Positions 44,952-53,501 of a DNA stretch of 64,000 bases are shown piece after piece. Numbering within the stretch: position 1 is the first letter of the stretch; every line of letters begins with the position of its first letter. This DNA is from Hydrocarboniphaga sp965279055 (GTDB lineage Bacteria > Pseudomonadota > Gammaproteobacteria > Nevskiales > Nevskiaceae): NCBI RefSeq assembly GCF_965279055.1, contig NZ_OZ257125.1, forward strand, positions 3,348,001 through 3,412,000, read 5' to 3'. A model generated the notes under the pieces. It searched no databases, was not told the origin of the DNA, and saw only the letters and a program-made list of their open reading frames with translations. Position numbers and translations under genes: made by a program.

Positions 44952-45925
44952 GCACCGCCGCCAATACAGCCCTGCCCGCGGCGCAGTCGCTGGGCCACGG
45001 CATCACCTGCATCGACACCGAGCAGATGCGCGCGGGCCTGGCCTGCTGTTATCTGCTGCAGCAGGGTGACGAGGCCGCGCTGATCGAATGCGGCACCTCA
45101 CCCGGCGTGCCCGGCCTGCTGGCACGGCTGGATCAGATGGGCGTCAAACGCGAGCAAGTGCGCTACGTGATCCCGACGCACGTGCATCTCGACCATGCCG
45201 GCGGCGCCGGCCTGCTGATGCGCGAGCTGCCGAATGCGCAGCTGGTGGTGCATCCGCGCGGCGCGCGCCACCTGATCGACCCGAGCAAGCTGATCGCCGG
45301 CGCCACCGCGGTTTACGGTGCGGCGGCGGTCAAGCAAATGTACGGCGAGATCCTGCCGATCGCGGAGTCGCGCGTGATCGTCGCCGACGACGGCCACAAA
45401 CTCGATCTCGGTGGCCGCGAGCTGCTGTTCGTCGATTCGCCCGGCCACGCGCGCCATCATTTCTCGGTGTGGGACCCGGCCAGCCGCGGCTTCTTCACCG
45501 GCGACACCTTTGGTCTTTCTTATCGCGTGTTCGACGGCCCGCGAGGCCCGTGGCTGATGCCGACGACGACGCCGGTGCAGTTCGAGCCCGAGGCCTGGGA
45601 ACAGACGCTGGATCGCTATCTGTCGCACGAGCCGCGGCAGATGTACCTGACGCATTACGGCGCGGTGCAGGACGTGCCGAAGCTGGCCGGCGAACTGCGC
45701 GCCGGCCTGGCCGACTACCAGCGCATCGCGCTGGACGCCGCCGCGCTCGGCGCGCAGCGCCACGCCGCGATCAAGCAGGCGCTGTACGACTGGAGCCTGC
45801 AGCAGCTGCGTCTGCGTGAAGTCGACATCGCCGAGCCGCTGGCGCGCGACTGGCTGGAGTTCGATCTGGAGCTCAACGCCCAGGGCCTGGTCGTCTGGCT
45901 GGACAAGCAGTCCGTGTCGCACTAG
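44948..45925 (+). CDS. Metallo-beta-lactamase-fold hydrolase
   Basis: 325 residues. The zinc motif THVHLDHAGG gives H78, H80, D82 and H83. Further ligands are in DSPGHARHH, TGDTFG and LTHYG. It has the complete two-zinc site of the MBL superfamily (lactonases, glyoxalase II, phosphodiesterases). There is no secretion signal. Close coupling with a LuxR-type gene is consistent with hydrolysis of a signal or inducer, but a lactonase role is inference. Confidence 0.85.
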   Translation: MSTAANTALPAAQSLGHGITCIDTEQMRAGLACCYLLQQGDEAALIECGTSPGVPGLLARLDQMGVKREQVRYVIPTHVHLDHAGGAGLLMRELPNAQLVVHPRGARHLIDPSKLIAGATAVYGAAAVKQMYGEILPIAESRVIVADDGHKLDLGGRELLFVDSPGHARHHFSVWDPASRGFFTGDTFGLSYRVFDGPRGPWLMPTTTPVQFEPEAWEQTLDRYLSHEPRQMYLTHYGAVQDVPKLAGELRAGLADYQRIALDAAALGAQRHAAIKQALYDWSLQQLRLREVDIAEPLARDWLEFDLELNAQGLVVWLDKQSVSH

Positions 45926-45939
45926 TTCGCAGGACGCGC

Positions 45940-47094
45940 TTGCCGATCCACCGTACCGCGTTCCTCCCGAGTAGCGCCGCAGGCGCGTATCGAGGGACAC
46001 AGCGGGCCTCGTCGGTCCCTCGATACGCCGCATCGCGGCTACTCGGGAGGAGCGGGGTCTGGCTCTGCATCGCCGCGCTGCTCAGCGCCTGCTCCACCAC
46101 CGACTACTACCTGCAGCTCGCGCGCGGCCAGTACCAGCTGATGTCCAGCCGCGAGCCGATTACGGAAGTCGTGCAGGACAGCTCGCGTGACGCGCGGCTG
46201 CGCGAGCGCCTGGCCAAGGTGCAGGACGCGCGGCGCTACGCAGTCGGCGCGCTGCACCTGCCGGACAACAAGAGCTATACGCTGTACGCCGACGTGCACC
46301 GCGACTACGTGGTCTGGAACGTGTTCGCGACGCCGGAGTTTTCGCTGCAGCCGGTCGAGTCCTGTTTCCCGATTGCCGGCTGCCTGGCGTATCGCGGCTT
46401 CTACGATGAGAAAGCCGCCGAAGCCCATGCCGCCGGGCTGCGCGAAAAAGGCTATGAGACCGACGTCGGCGGTGTCGCTGCCTACTCGACACTGGGCTGG
46501 TTCGACGACCCGGTGATCAACACGATGATGCGCTGGTCGGACGCGCATCTGATCGGCACCCTGTTCCACGAGCTCGGCCACCAGAAGCTCTATGTCAAGA
46601 ACGACACCGCGTTCAACGAGTCCTTCGCCAACTTCGTCGAGCAGCAGGGCCTGAGCCAGTACGCGCCCGGCCACGGGCTCGACTCGGCCCAGGAAGTGGC
46701 CTACGAAAAGCGCAGCCGCGAATTCGTCGAGCTGATCCTCGACGGCAGAATGCGCCTGGAAAAAGCTTATGCGTCGACGAAAGATCCGGCGCAGCTGCGT
46801 ACGCTGAAACAGGCCGAGTTCGACGGCCTGGTCGAGCGCTATCACCAGCTGCGCGACACGCAATGGGCCGGCTACAAGGGCTACGACAACTTCTTCGCCG
46901 AGCCGCTGAACAACGCGCGGCTGCTGCCATTCGGTCTCTACGACCAATGGGTGCCGGCGTTCGCCGCGCTGTTCAAGCAGAACCACGATGACTGGGACGC
47001 GTTCTACGCGGCGGCAAAAACCCTGGGCGAGCTGGAACCGCAGGCGCGGCTCGCGCGTCTGAAGCAACTCGCCGCCACGGAAACGCCATCTTGA
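45940..47094 (+). CDS. Zinc aminopeptidase lipoprotein (PF10023-type)
   Basis: 384 residues if read from the TTG at 45940. The zinc site HELGH (LFHELGHQKLYV) and NESFANFVEQQG are intact, matching the predicted aminopeptidase family PF10023. The lipobox LLSAC follows a hydrophobic stretch (VWLCIAALLSAC) at residues 41-52. The first 37 residues are encoded by the cloverleaf repeat and give an unusually long, Arg-rich leader, and no ATG or clear Shine-Dalgarno sequence supports this start. The real start may be a rare codon close to the lipoprotein signal. Confidence 0.8.
   Translation: MPIHRTAFLPSSAAGAYRGTQRASSVPRYAASRLLGRSGVWLCIAALLSACSTTDYYLQLARGQYQLMSSREPITEVVQDSSRDARLRERLAKVQDARRYAVGALHLPDNKSYTLYADVHRDYVVWNVFATPEFSLQPVESCFPIAGCLAYRGFYDEKAAEAHAAGLREKGYETDVGGVAAYSTLGWFDDPVINTMMRWSDAHLIGTLFHELGHQKLYVKNDTAFNESFANFVEQQGLSQYAPGHGLDSAQEVAYEKRSREFVELILDGRMRLEKAYASTKDPAQLRTLKQAEFDGLVERYHQLRDTQWAGYKGYDNFFAEPLNNARLLPFGLYDQWVPAFAALFKQNHDDWDAFYAAAKTLGELEPQARLARLKQLAATETPS
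45962..46051. repeat. Cloverleaf-type palindromic repeat, copy 2
   Basis: The outer arm TCCTCCCGAGTAG (45962-45974) pairs with CTACTCGGGAGGA (46039-46051). The inner arms CGTATCGAGGGAC / GTCCCTCGATACG pair, and the small hairpins CGCC-GCA-GGCG and CCGC-ATC-GCGG are retained. The hairpin sequences differ from copy 1 but each still pairs, showing compensatory change. It overlaps the first codons of the aminopeptidase gene. Confidence 0.85.
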
Positions 47095-47585
47095 GCCCGC
47101 AACTTCGGCGCCTCGCAAAAGCCGCATCGGCGATCAGCCTGCTGCCGCTGCTGTGCGCCTTCGGCGGCGGCGACAAGACCTCGACCGAGCGCCGCGACGC
47201 CAATCGCTTCATCCTGGAAAAACTCAATCGCCAGGCCGGCGAAGGCTGGCAACGCAGCGGCCAGTTCTTCCTGTGGTCCTACACGTTTTCGCGCGACGGC
47301 TGCGAGCTGACGATCAGCCGCACCGCGGTGCAGGGCGGCGAGCTGGTACGCCAGACCGTGCCGATCGCCGACGTCGTGCCGGTGTGGCAAGGCGGGCCTT
47401 CGGTCGCGCTGTACTGCCAGGCGACCACCGACTGCATCCAGCTCGACACCAAGGGCGGCAGCCACGACGACAGTGTCAAGATCGGCGACACCTCGGTGCT
47501 GGCGCCGCAACCCGACGACCTGCCGAAAATCGCCGACGCTTTCGGCGAGCTGCACCGACTCTGCGACGACGCCTACGGCCGCTAG
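47091..47585 (+). CDS. Hypothetical exported protein
   Basis: 164 residues from a TTG that overlaps the aminopeptidase stop (TTGA). The N-terminus has a signal-like stretch (AASAISLLPLLCAFGGG). The rest is a soluble domain with three Cys residues (DGCELT, ALYCQATTDC). I do not recognise the family. Overlap with the aminopeptidase suggests a shared unit. Confidence 0.65.
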   Translation: MSPQLRRLAKAASAISLLPLLCAFGGGDKTSTERRDANRFILEKLNRQAGEGWQRSGQFFLWSYTFSRDGCELTISRTAVQGGELVRQTVPIADVVPVWQGGPSVALYCQATTDCIQLDTKGGSHDDSVKIGDTSVLAPQPDDLPKIADAFGELHRLCDDAYGR

Positions 47586-47597
47586 AGGAACCTCTGA

Positions 47598-48434
47598 ATG
47601 ATCGTCCATCTGGTCGACGGCACTTACGAGCTGTTCCGCCATTTCTATGGCCTGCGCCGTTTCACCAAGGGCGAAGACCGGCCTTATGGCGCGGTCGTCG
47701 GCGTGCTCAACACCGTGCTGCAGATGATCGAAGGCGGCGCCACGCATATCGGCGTCGCCACCGATCGCGTGATCGAATCCTTCCGCAACGATCTGTGGCC
47801 CGGCTACAAGACCGGCGACGGCATCGAGCCGGCGCTGTGGGCGCAGTTCGAGCCGCTGGAGCAGGCGCTGAATGCGCTCGGCGTGAGGGTCTGGCCGATG
47901 GTCACTCTCGAAGCCGATGACGCGCTGGCTTCTGCCGCGCATCGCTGCGCGGCAGAAGCGAACGTCGAGCGCGTCTGCATATGGACCCCGGACAAGGACC
48001 TGGCGCAATGCGTGGTCGGCGAGCGCGTCGTGCAGATGGATCGCAAGAGCGGCGCGACGCGCGACGCCGCCGCCGTCGAAGCCAAATTCGGCGTGCCGCC
48101 GGCGCTGATCGCGGACTATCTGGCGCTGGTCGGCGACAGCGCCGACGGCTATCCGGGCATCAAGGGCTTCGGCGCGAAAACCGCCGCGCGCCTGCTGCGG
48201 CAGCACGGCGCCATCGAGCAATTCCCGCCCTCGGTGCTCGGCGATTCACTGGAACAGGCGCTGCTGTTCAAACAGCTCGCGACGCTGGTCAAGGACGCCC
48301 CCGTGCTCGACGACGTCGATCAGCTGCGCTGGCGCGGCCCGCAGCCGAGCTTCGCCGCGGTCGCCGAGAAAATCGATCCGCGCTTGCAGGCGCGCGTGGA
48401 GCGTCTGGCCGACAAGACTGCGTCCCGCAGCTGA
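47598..48434 (+). CDS. Stand-alone 5'-3' exonuclease / flap endonuclease (Pol I N-domain-like)
   Basis: 278 residues. It has acidic metal motifs LVDGTYELFRHF, TLEADDALAS, WTPDKDLAQCV and the helix-hairpin-helix GDSADGYPGIKGFGAKTAARLL. These are the features of the 5'-nuclease domain of DNA polymerase I and of ExoIX/Xni-type enzymes. Most catalytic acids are present. It would cut flaps during repair or Okazaki fragment processing. It follows the preceding gene by 12 bp. Confidence 0.88.
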   Translation: MIVHLVDGTYELFRHFYGLRRFTKGEDRPYGAVVGVLNTVLQMIEGGATHIGVATDRVIESFRNDLWPGYKTGDGIEPALWAQFEPLEQALNALGVRVWPMVTLEADDALASAAHRCAAEANVERVCIWTPDKDLAQCVVGERVVQMDRKSGATRDAAAVEAKFGVPPALIADYLALVGDSADGYPGIKGFGAKTAARLLRQHGAIEQFPPSVLGDSLEQALLFKQLATLVKDAPVLDDVDQLRWRGPQPSFAAVAEKIDPRLQARVERLADKTASRS

Positions 48435-48727
48435 TTACCCGCCAGCCCAGGCATCGGCTATCCGGAACCACCTGCAGTGGGCCCAGAAGCAGAGGCCCTA
48501 CCAGTCTGGGCTGCTGGCGCGGCCCTATCGAACTCGGCGTGGCATTGAGTGGAGTTCGACACTGGAATGATCTCATTTTTGGCCAAGCCCTTTCCGGAAC
48601 GTGCTGCACCTCTCGCCGCGGTAGGTGCAGGTACAGTGTGCAGGGTCGGTGCATGGCTTTCCCCGGGGTATACAGGATTTTGCTCTGGCCCCGATGACGG
48701 CGATTAAACTCTCTATCATTAAAAGAC
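48435..48727. promoter_or_regulatory. Region upstream of the restriction-modification genes
   Basis: 293 bp with no supported gene. It contains an inverted repeat TCGAACTC (48528-48535) / GAGTTCGA (48552-48559). A possible promoter is TTGCTC (48680-48685) - 18 bp - TTAAAC (48704-48709), about 20 bp before the ATG of the methylase. No controller (C-protein) gene is seen. Confidence 0.45.
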
Positions 48728-50458
48728 ATGGCAACTACACAGATCCTTCCGCGCGCTGAAATCAGGACCCCTTCGCTTTTCGGCGACTGCGAGGTCATGA
48801 AAGCGGTGGAGGCGCTCTCCAGCGCGGGAGCCGAGCAACGCGGCGCCATCTTCACAAAGCGCGAGGTGGTCGACTTTCTGCTTGACCTCGCCGGCTACAC
48901 CATCGATCGGCCGCTGATCCAATTGCGATTGCTGGAGCCTTCCTTCGGTGCCGGCGATTTCCTGTTGCCAGCATTGGACCGACTACTAACCGCCTGGAAA
49001 CGGGCCGGCTCGCCTTCGCCGTACTCGACTTTGAGCCCGGCTATTCGGGCCGTAGAACTGCATTGGGACACCTTCGAAAAGACGCGCGGCCTGGTCATTG
49101 TTGCTCTGCGCGGTGCCGGAATTTCGCAGAAGGATTCGGAGTCTCTCGCTCAGGATTGGTTGGTCTATGGAGACTTTCTACTGGCCCCACTGGAAGCACC
49201 GTTTGACGTCGTCATCGGCAATCCGCCCTATGTCCGACAGGAGCTAATTGCTGACGCGCTGCTGGCGGAATATCGGTCTCGCTACCACACCATCTATGAT
49301 CGAGCCGACCTCTACGTACCTTTTATTGAAAGAGCGCTGGACAGCCTGTCACCGGGTGGTCGGCTAGGCTTTATCTGTGCCGATCGCTGGATGAAGAATC
49401 GATATGGAGGCCCACTACGTCAGCTTGTCGCGAACGATTTCAGCCTGAAGATTTATGTCGACATGGTAGACACGCAAGCCTTCCATACAGACGTGATTGC
49501 CTATCCCGCGATCTTCGTAATTGCCCGGGAGGCTGGTGACTCAACGCGCACCGCGCACCGGCCGCTGATAGATGCTGCCGCTTTGCATGCCCTGGCTAGC
49601 CAGCTGCTTTCTTCGGAGGCTCTAGATGAGGGATCAAGTGTAAAAGAGCTCAAGAAAGTTGCGGTAGGAAGTGAGCCGTGGATACTCGAATCGTCTGATC
49701 AGCTAGCGCTGATTCGGCGCCTGGAACGCGATTTTCCTCTACTGGAAGATGCCGGATGCAAGGTTGGAATTGGGGTCGCTACTGGAGCGGATAAGGCATT
49801 CATCGGACCATACGAAGACCTCGAAGTCGAGGCGGATCGAAAGTTGCCGCTGGCCATGACGCGGGACATTGTCGATGGTTCGGTGCGTTGGCGAGGACTC
49901 GGCGTGGTGAATCCGTTCGCGCCAGATGGAGGGCTGGTTGATCTGGCCGAATACCCTCTACTGAGGGGCTATCTGGAAGCCCGTCGCAGCGATATTGCAG
50001 GGCGTCACGTCGCTCAGAAGGCACCCAACAACTGGTACCGCACCATCGACCGGATCTATCCTGCGCTCGCTCAAAAGCCAAAGTTGCTGATTCCGGATAT
50101 CAAGGGAGAGGCTCACGTCGTGTACGAGAACGAGGGCCTGTATCCGCATCACAACCTGTATTTCATCACGTCCGATACGTGGGACCTTAAGGCGCTTCAG
50201 GCGGTGCTTATGTCAGGCATCGCGCGTCTTTTCGTCGGCGTCTACTCGACCAAAATGCGGGGCGGCTACCTGCGCTTTCAAGCCCAGTACCTCCGGCGCA
50301 TACGCCTACCGGACTGGTCGAAGGTACCGGCGAAGATGCGTACTCGTCTGCGGTTGGCAGCAGAAAAGATGGACCTTGTAGCCTGCAATCAAGCAGTCTT
50401 TGAACTGTATGGTTTGGACGAAAATGAGCGTGCTGCCTTGGGGGGCAACGGGACCTGA
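48728..50458 (+). CDS. Type II N6-adenine DNA methyltransferase (XhoI/PaeR7I-like modification subunit)
   Basis: 576 residues. The SAM motif LEPSFGAGDFLLP (69-81) and catalytic NPPY (165-168, GNPPYVRQE) mark a gamma-type N6-adenine methylase with a C-terminal target-recognition part. Gene order and the partner endonuclease indicate modification of CTCGAG; this site is inferred from family membership. The G+C content is lower than that of the neighbouring genes. The stop overlaps the endonuclease start (TGATG). Confidence 0.88.
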   Translation: MATTQILPRAEIRTPSLFGDCEVMKAVEALSSAGAEQRGAIFTKREVVDFLLDLAGYTIDRPLIQLRLLEPSFGAGDFLLPALDRLLTAWKRAGSPSPYSTLSPAIRAVELHWDTFEKTRGLVIVALRGAGISQKDSESLAQDWLVYGDFLLAPLEAPFDVVIGNPPYVRQELIADALLAEYRSRYHTIYDRADLYVPFIERALDSLSPGGRLGFICADRWMKNRYGGPLRQLVANDFSLKIYVDMVDTQAFHTDVIAYPAIFVIAREAGDSTRTAHRPLIDAAALHALASQLLSSEALDEGSSVKELKKVAVGSEPWILESSDQLALIRRLERDFPLLEDAGCKVGIGVATGADKAFIGPYEDLEVEADRKLPLAMTRDIVDGSVRWRGLGVVNPFAPDGGLVDLAEYPLLRGYLEARRSDIAGRHVAQKAPNNWYRTIDRIYPALAQKPKLLIPDIKGEAHVVYENEGLYPHHNLYFITSDTWDLKALQAVLMSGIARLFVGVYSTKMRGGYLRFQAQYLRRIRLPDWSKVPAKMRTRLRLAAEKMDLVACNQAVFELYGLDENERAALGGNGT

Positions 50459-51192
50459 TGGCTATCGATCTGTGCAATTACGAAACCAAGGCCCGAGAGG
50501 CGACGATGGCGTTCTGGGGCAACCGCGAAAAGGCTCGCCAGAAGCAACTGGAGTCTGGGAAAGCCGATCAAGGCGAGCGATCTGGGGTAACGGCCGGCAA
50601 GAATTTGGACGGCTTCCTTGCCCTGTTCATTGATCTGGTCAGAGCCAACGGACTCGCGCACGCACAGATCCATCAGCAGAGAGCTTTACTGACGCTTCCG
50701 GGGTATTTCCGGCCCACCAAACTATGGGATGTGCTAGTCATAAACGAGGGCCGGCTGATCGCCGCAATCGAGTTGAAGAGCCAAGTTGGACCGTCCTTCG
50801 GGAACAACTTCAACAACCGCACCGAGGAGGCAATCGGCACTGCGCACGATCTGTGGACAGGCTATCGAGAGGGAGCGTTCGGTCAGCAAACCAAGCCGTT
50901 CGTGGGTTGGATGATGATGGTCGAGGATGCCCCTGAATCCCGTCGGCCTGTTACGGATCGCTGCCCTCACTTCCCGGTATTCAAAGAGTTCATCAAGGCC
51001 TCGTATCTCCAGCGATACGACATCCTTTGCCAGCGCCTGATCCGCGAGCAGTTGTATACAGCTGCAGCAGTTTTAGCCTCTCCCCGCGCCGCGGTTTCGA
51101 CCGGTGACTACAGCGAAATGTCTAAGCTAACCGGCCTCAAGACCTTTGTTGCCGCACTGGCAGGTCACGTCGCGACGGAAGCCGCCAAGTGA
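50458..51192 (+). CDS. XhoI/PaeR7I-family restriction endonuclease
   Basis: 244 residues, nearly the same as XhoI and PaeR7I. The PD-(D/E)xK core is visible as LWDVLVINEGRLIAAIELK (D91, E105, K107), followed by the family hallmark SQVGPSFGNNFNNR. Members cut CTCGAG. The start overlaps the methylase stop by one base, so the nuclease is translated after its protective partner. The frame is intact. Confidence 0.9.
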   Translation: MAIDLCNYETKAREATMAFWGNREKARQKQLESGKADQGERSGVTAGKNLDGFLALFIDLVRANGLAHAQIHQQRALLTLPGYFRPTKLWDVLVINEGRLIAAIELKSQVGPSFGNNFNNRTEEAIGTAHDLWTGYREGAFGQQTKPFVGWMMMVEDAPESRRPVTDRCPHFPVFKEFIKASYLQRYDILCQRLIREQLYTAAAVLASPRAAVSTGDYSEMSKLTGLKTFVAALAGHVATEAAK

Positions 51193-51289
51193 AGCTCCCT
51201 CAGCTAGTGCGTCTAGGCCGGGTCGCGGCTTCGTATTTTCTGCCAGGGCCGCATTAGCTCGCAACGAACGCGGTTAGCATGGCGCAGCC

Positions 51290-52699
51290 TCAGTGCCGCA
51301 ACCCCTTCACCCGCACCTTGAAGTCCATCGACGGCCCCGGCGTCGGCGCCGTCTTGGTTTTCAGCACGTAGTTCGGCGTTTCGAACTCCAGGTCCAGCTT
51401 GTAGAACAGCCGCGCCATCGACAGCGCGATCTGCACTTCCGCCAAGCTCTTGCCCAGGCAGGTGTGCGGCCCGCGGCCGTAGGGCGAGTACACGCCGGGC
51501 ACCAGGTGCTCGGCGCGCGGGCGCTGGTAGCGGTCGATGTCGAACTTTTCGGGCTCGGGGTAATACTCGTGCATGAAGTGCGGCACGCTGGTGCCGACAT
51601 ACATCAGCTCGCCTTCCTTGATCTGGTGGCCCTGGAACACGAAGTCCTTGGTCGCCGTGCGCATCTGCGCGACGGCGATCGGATACAGCCGCATCGTCTC
51701 CATGATCGCGCCGTTGAGCGACGGAATCGCCTTCATCATCGTCTCCTCGTCCAGCGTGCCGCCGGCGAACAGCGCGTCGACTTCGGCGTAGACGCGCTGC
51801 TTGACTTCCGGGTGCTTGAGCACGGTGTAGACGATCGCGGCCGTCGTGTTCGCCACGGTGTCGAGACCGGCGACGTAGGGGCCGGTCAGCGTGATGATCA
51901 GGTCCTGCGCCGGCATGATCTCCGGGTGTTCCATGTGCGCGGCCATCACGTCGTCGATCAGGTTGCGCTCCTCCGGCGGCACCGTGGTGTAGCGCGCCTT
52001 GGCTTCCTCGATCATCTTCGCGCCCAGCTCGTACACGCGCGCTTTCGCGTTCTTGTAGGTCGGGCGCTTGAGCAGGAATTTCGGCCGCTGACGCGTGACC
52101 AGCACGTTGAGGATGTGCAGGATCGTGGTGCGGATGTCCTTGACGTATTCCAGCGGCGCGGCGCCGGTGAGGATCTTGCCGAGCTGGTCGACGACCATGT
52201 ACTGCATCGCCTCGACCACCGGCACCAGCTGGCCGGTCTTCCAGTCGCGGGCCAGCGCGCCGTCGGTGATCTCGACCAGCTCGTCGTAGCGGCCCTTGAT
52301 CGATTCCTTGGAATAGCCGCTGCGCATGATGTCGCGCAGCTGCTTGTGGCTCTCACCGTCTTCGCCGGTCAGGGTGCGCGTCGCGCCGTATTCGGCGACC
52401 AGGCCCTGCCAGAATTCCTTGGAGCGCAGCGCGTCGCGGCCCTCGCGCGTGCCCATGAAGTTGGCCGCCTCGACGCCGGCGATGACCTTGTAGTCGTTGC
52501 CGAGCAGGTTCACCTGGAACACCGGCCCGTACTTGCGATAGCAGTCGACGAAGAACTGCGCCGGTCCCTTGGCCATGGCCAGCGCATTGCCGAGCAGCGG
52601 CAGGCCGGGCACGCGCGGCGTCGGCACGATCGCCACCGGTGCAGCGGGCGGCGTGGAATGGGGTGCGGCGGACGGGGCGGACTGGGTGGCGGTATTCAT
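51290..52699 (-). CDS. Cytochrome P450
   Basis: 469 residues from ATG 52699, preceded by GGAGA. The I-helix oxygen motif AGLDT (277-281), ExxR (ETMR, 334-337) and the heme loop YSPYGRGPHTCLG with Cys 414 are present. The first position of the loop is Tyr rather than the usual Phe. The N-terminal 25 residues are Ala/Pro/Ser-rich with no membrane helix, so the enzyme is soluble and needs a separate ferredoxin/reductase, none of which is nearby. The substrate is unknown. Confidence 0.92.
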   Translation of the reverse strand: MNTATQSAPSAAPHSTPPAAPVAIVPTPRVPGLPLLGNALAMAKGPAQFFVDCYRKYGPVFQVNLLGNDYKVIAGVEAANFMGTREGRDALRSKEFWQGLVAEYGATRTLTGEDGESHKQLRDIMRSGYSKESIKGRYDELVEITDGALARDWKTGQLVPVVEAMQYMVVDQLGKILTGAAPLEYVKDIRTTILHILNVLVTRQRPKFLLKRPTYKNAKARVYELGAKMIEEAKARYTTVPPEERNLIDDVMAAHMEHPEIMPAQDLIITLTGPYVAGLDTVANTTAAIVYTVLKHPEVKQRVYAEVDALFAGGTLDEETMMKAIPSLNGAIMETMRLYPIAVAQMRTATKDFVFQGHQIKEGELMYVGTSVPHFMHEYYPEPEKFDIDRYQRPRAEHLVPGVYSPYGRGPHTCLGKSLAEVQIALSMARLFYKLDLEFETPNYVLKTKTAPTPGPSMDFKVRVKGLRH

Positions 52700-53020
52700 C
52701 GGCGGGTTTCTCCAGGTTCGCGCACGAAAGCGGGCTCGAATCGCTGGCATGGTGCAGCCGCCGCCGCGGCGCTCCATGATCCCATCGGACTAGTTTCCGG
52801 GGAGCCTCCCCCGAAATCCGCCCGGCCCGGGTGGGAGGAGTTTGTATCCATATGGAACTTTTTTCAGATGACGCCCTGGTCGGTTTGCTTTTTGCTTGGC
52901 AAATGCGTGCCGTACGGTAATGCAGCCGTGCGGCAAACCAGGTCCGCACCCCGGCCAGCCGGCCAGCCTGATGCGCAACGACGCGCTACCCACCATTAGT
53001 TTCTATTTTGGAGCGTTAGC
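52700..53020. promoter_or_regulatory. Divergent P450 / EF-hand gene intergenic region
   Basis: 321 bp without a supported gene. An inverted repeat TGCCGTACGG (52908-52917) / CCGTGCGGCA (52926-52935) surrounds an 8-bp centre and is a candidate operator. An AT-rich patch (52855-52900) is the likely promoter area. Confidence 0.4.
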
Positions 53021-53296
53021 GTGAACAAGACTTCGATTTCCTGCCTGGCCCTGATCCTGTCCCTGTCCGCCGGCGTCGCCTCGGCCGACAACACCTATTC
53101 CAAGTCCGGTGTCGGCAGCTCGTATCCGCCGGGCAGCCCGCTGGCCGTCAACAACACCGACTACGAAGACAAGAACGGCGACGGCTGCCTCGAAGCCGGC
53201 GAAATCAAGCCCGGCTCGCAGCTGGAAAAGCGTTTGCAGACGCGCGACGCCAACCACGACGGCAAGCTGTGCAAGGACGAATACTTCTTCGAATAA
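53021..53296 (+). CDS. Secreted EF-hand calcium-binding protein
   Basis: 91 residues from GTG 53021, with GGAG upstream. A signal peptide (LALILSLSAGVASA) is followed by two EF-hand loops, DKNGDGCLEAGE and DANHDGKLCKDE, each with the Asp-x-Asn-x-Asp-Gly-x-x-x-x-x-Glu spacing. Both loops contain one Cys, so a disulfide between them is possible in the periplasm. It is one of the smallest two-EF-hand proteins and has no other domain. Confidence 0.8.
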   Translation: MNKTSISCLALILSLSAGVASADNTYSKSGVGSSYPPGSPLAVNNTDYEDKNGDGCLEAGEIKPGSQLEKRLQTRDANHDGKLCKDEYFFE

Positions 53297-53298
53297 GA

Positions 53299-53328
53299 CT
53301 CGCCGCCGGTTCGGTTGCGCGCGGCGAG
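53299..53328 (+). terminator. Stem-loop after the EF-hand gene
   Basis: CTCGCCGC (53299-53306) and GCGGCGAG (53321-53328) form a perfect 8-bp stem starting 2 bp after the stop codon. Only a short TT follows, so this is a weak terminator at best. Confidence 0.45.
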
Positions 53329-53501
53329 AGTTCACGCGCAATTCAGAGCATCGCAGGCATCTTGATCGAGGCCGCCAAGGATGGCGGCATGAGTCGCAGG
53401 GACGCGTGGCACCGGGCTCGCAAGGGTTCCGGTGCCTTCTGCGTGACGGCGCGACCGCTGCGCATGATGCGCGCTCGCCATGCATGTAGATCAGGGTGCG
53501 A

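Noticed and set aside
45098..46033. Minus-strand frame over the MBL gene
   Set aside because: Antisense shadow with no domain.
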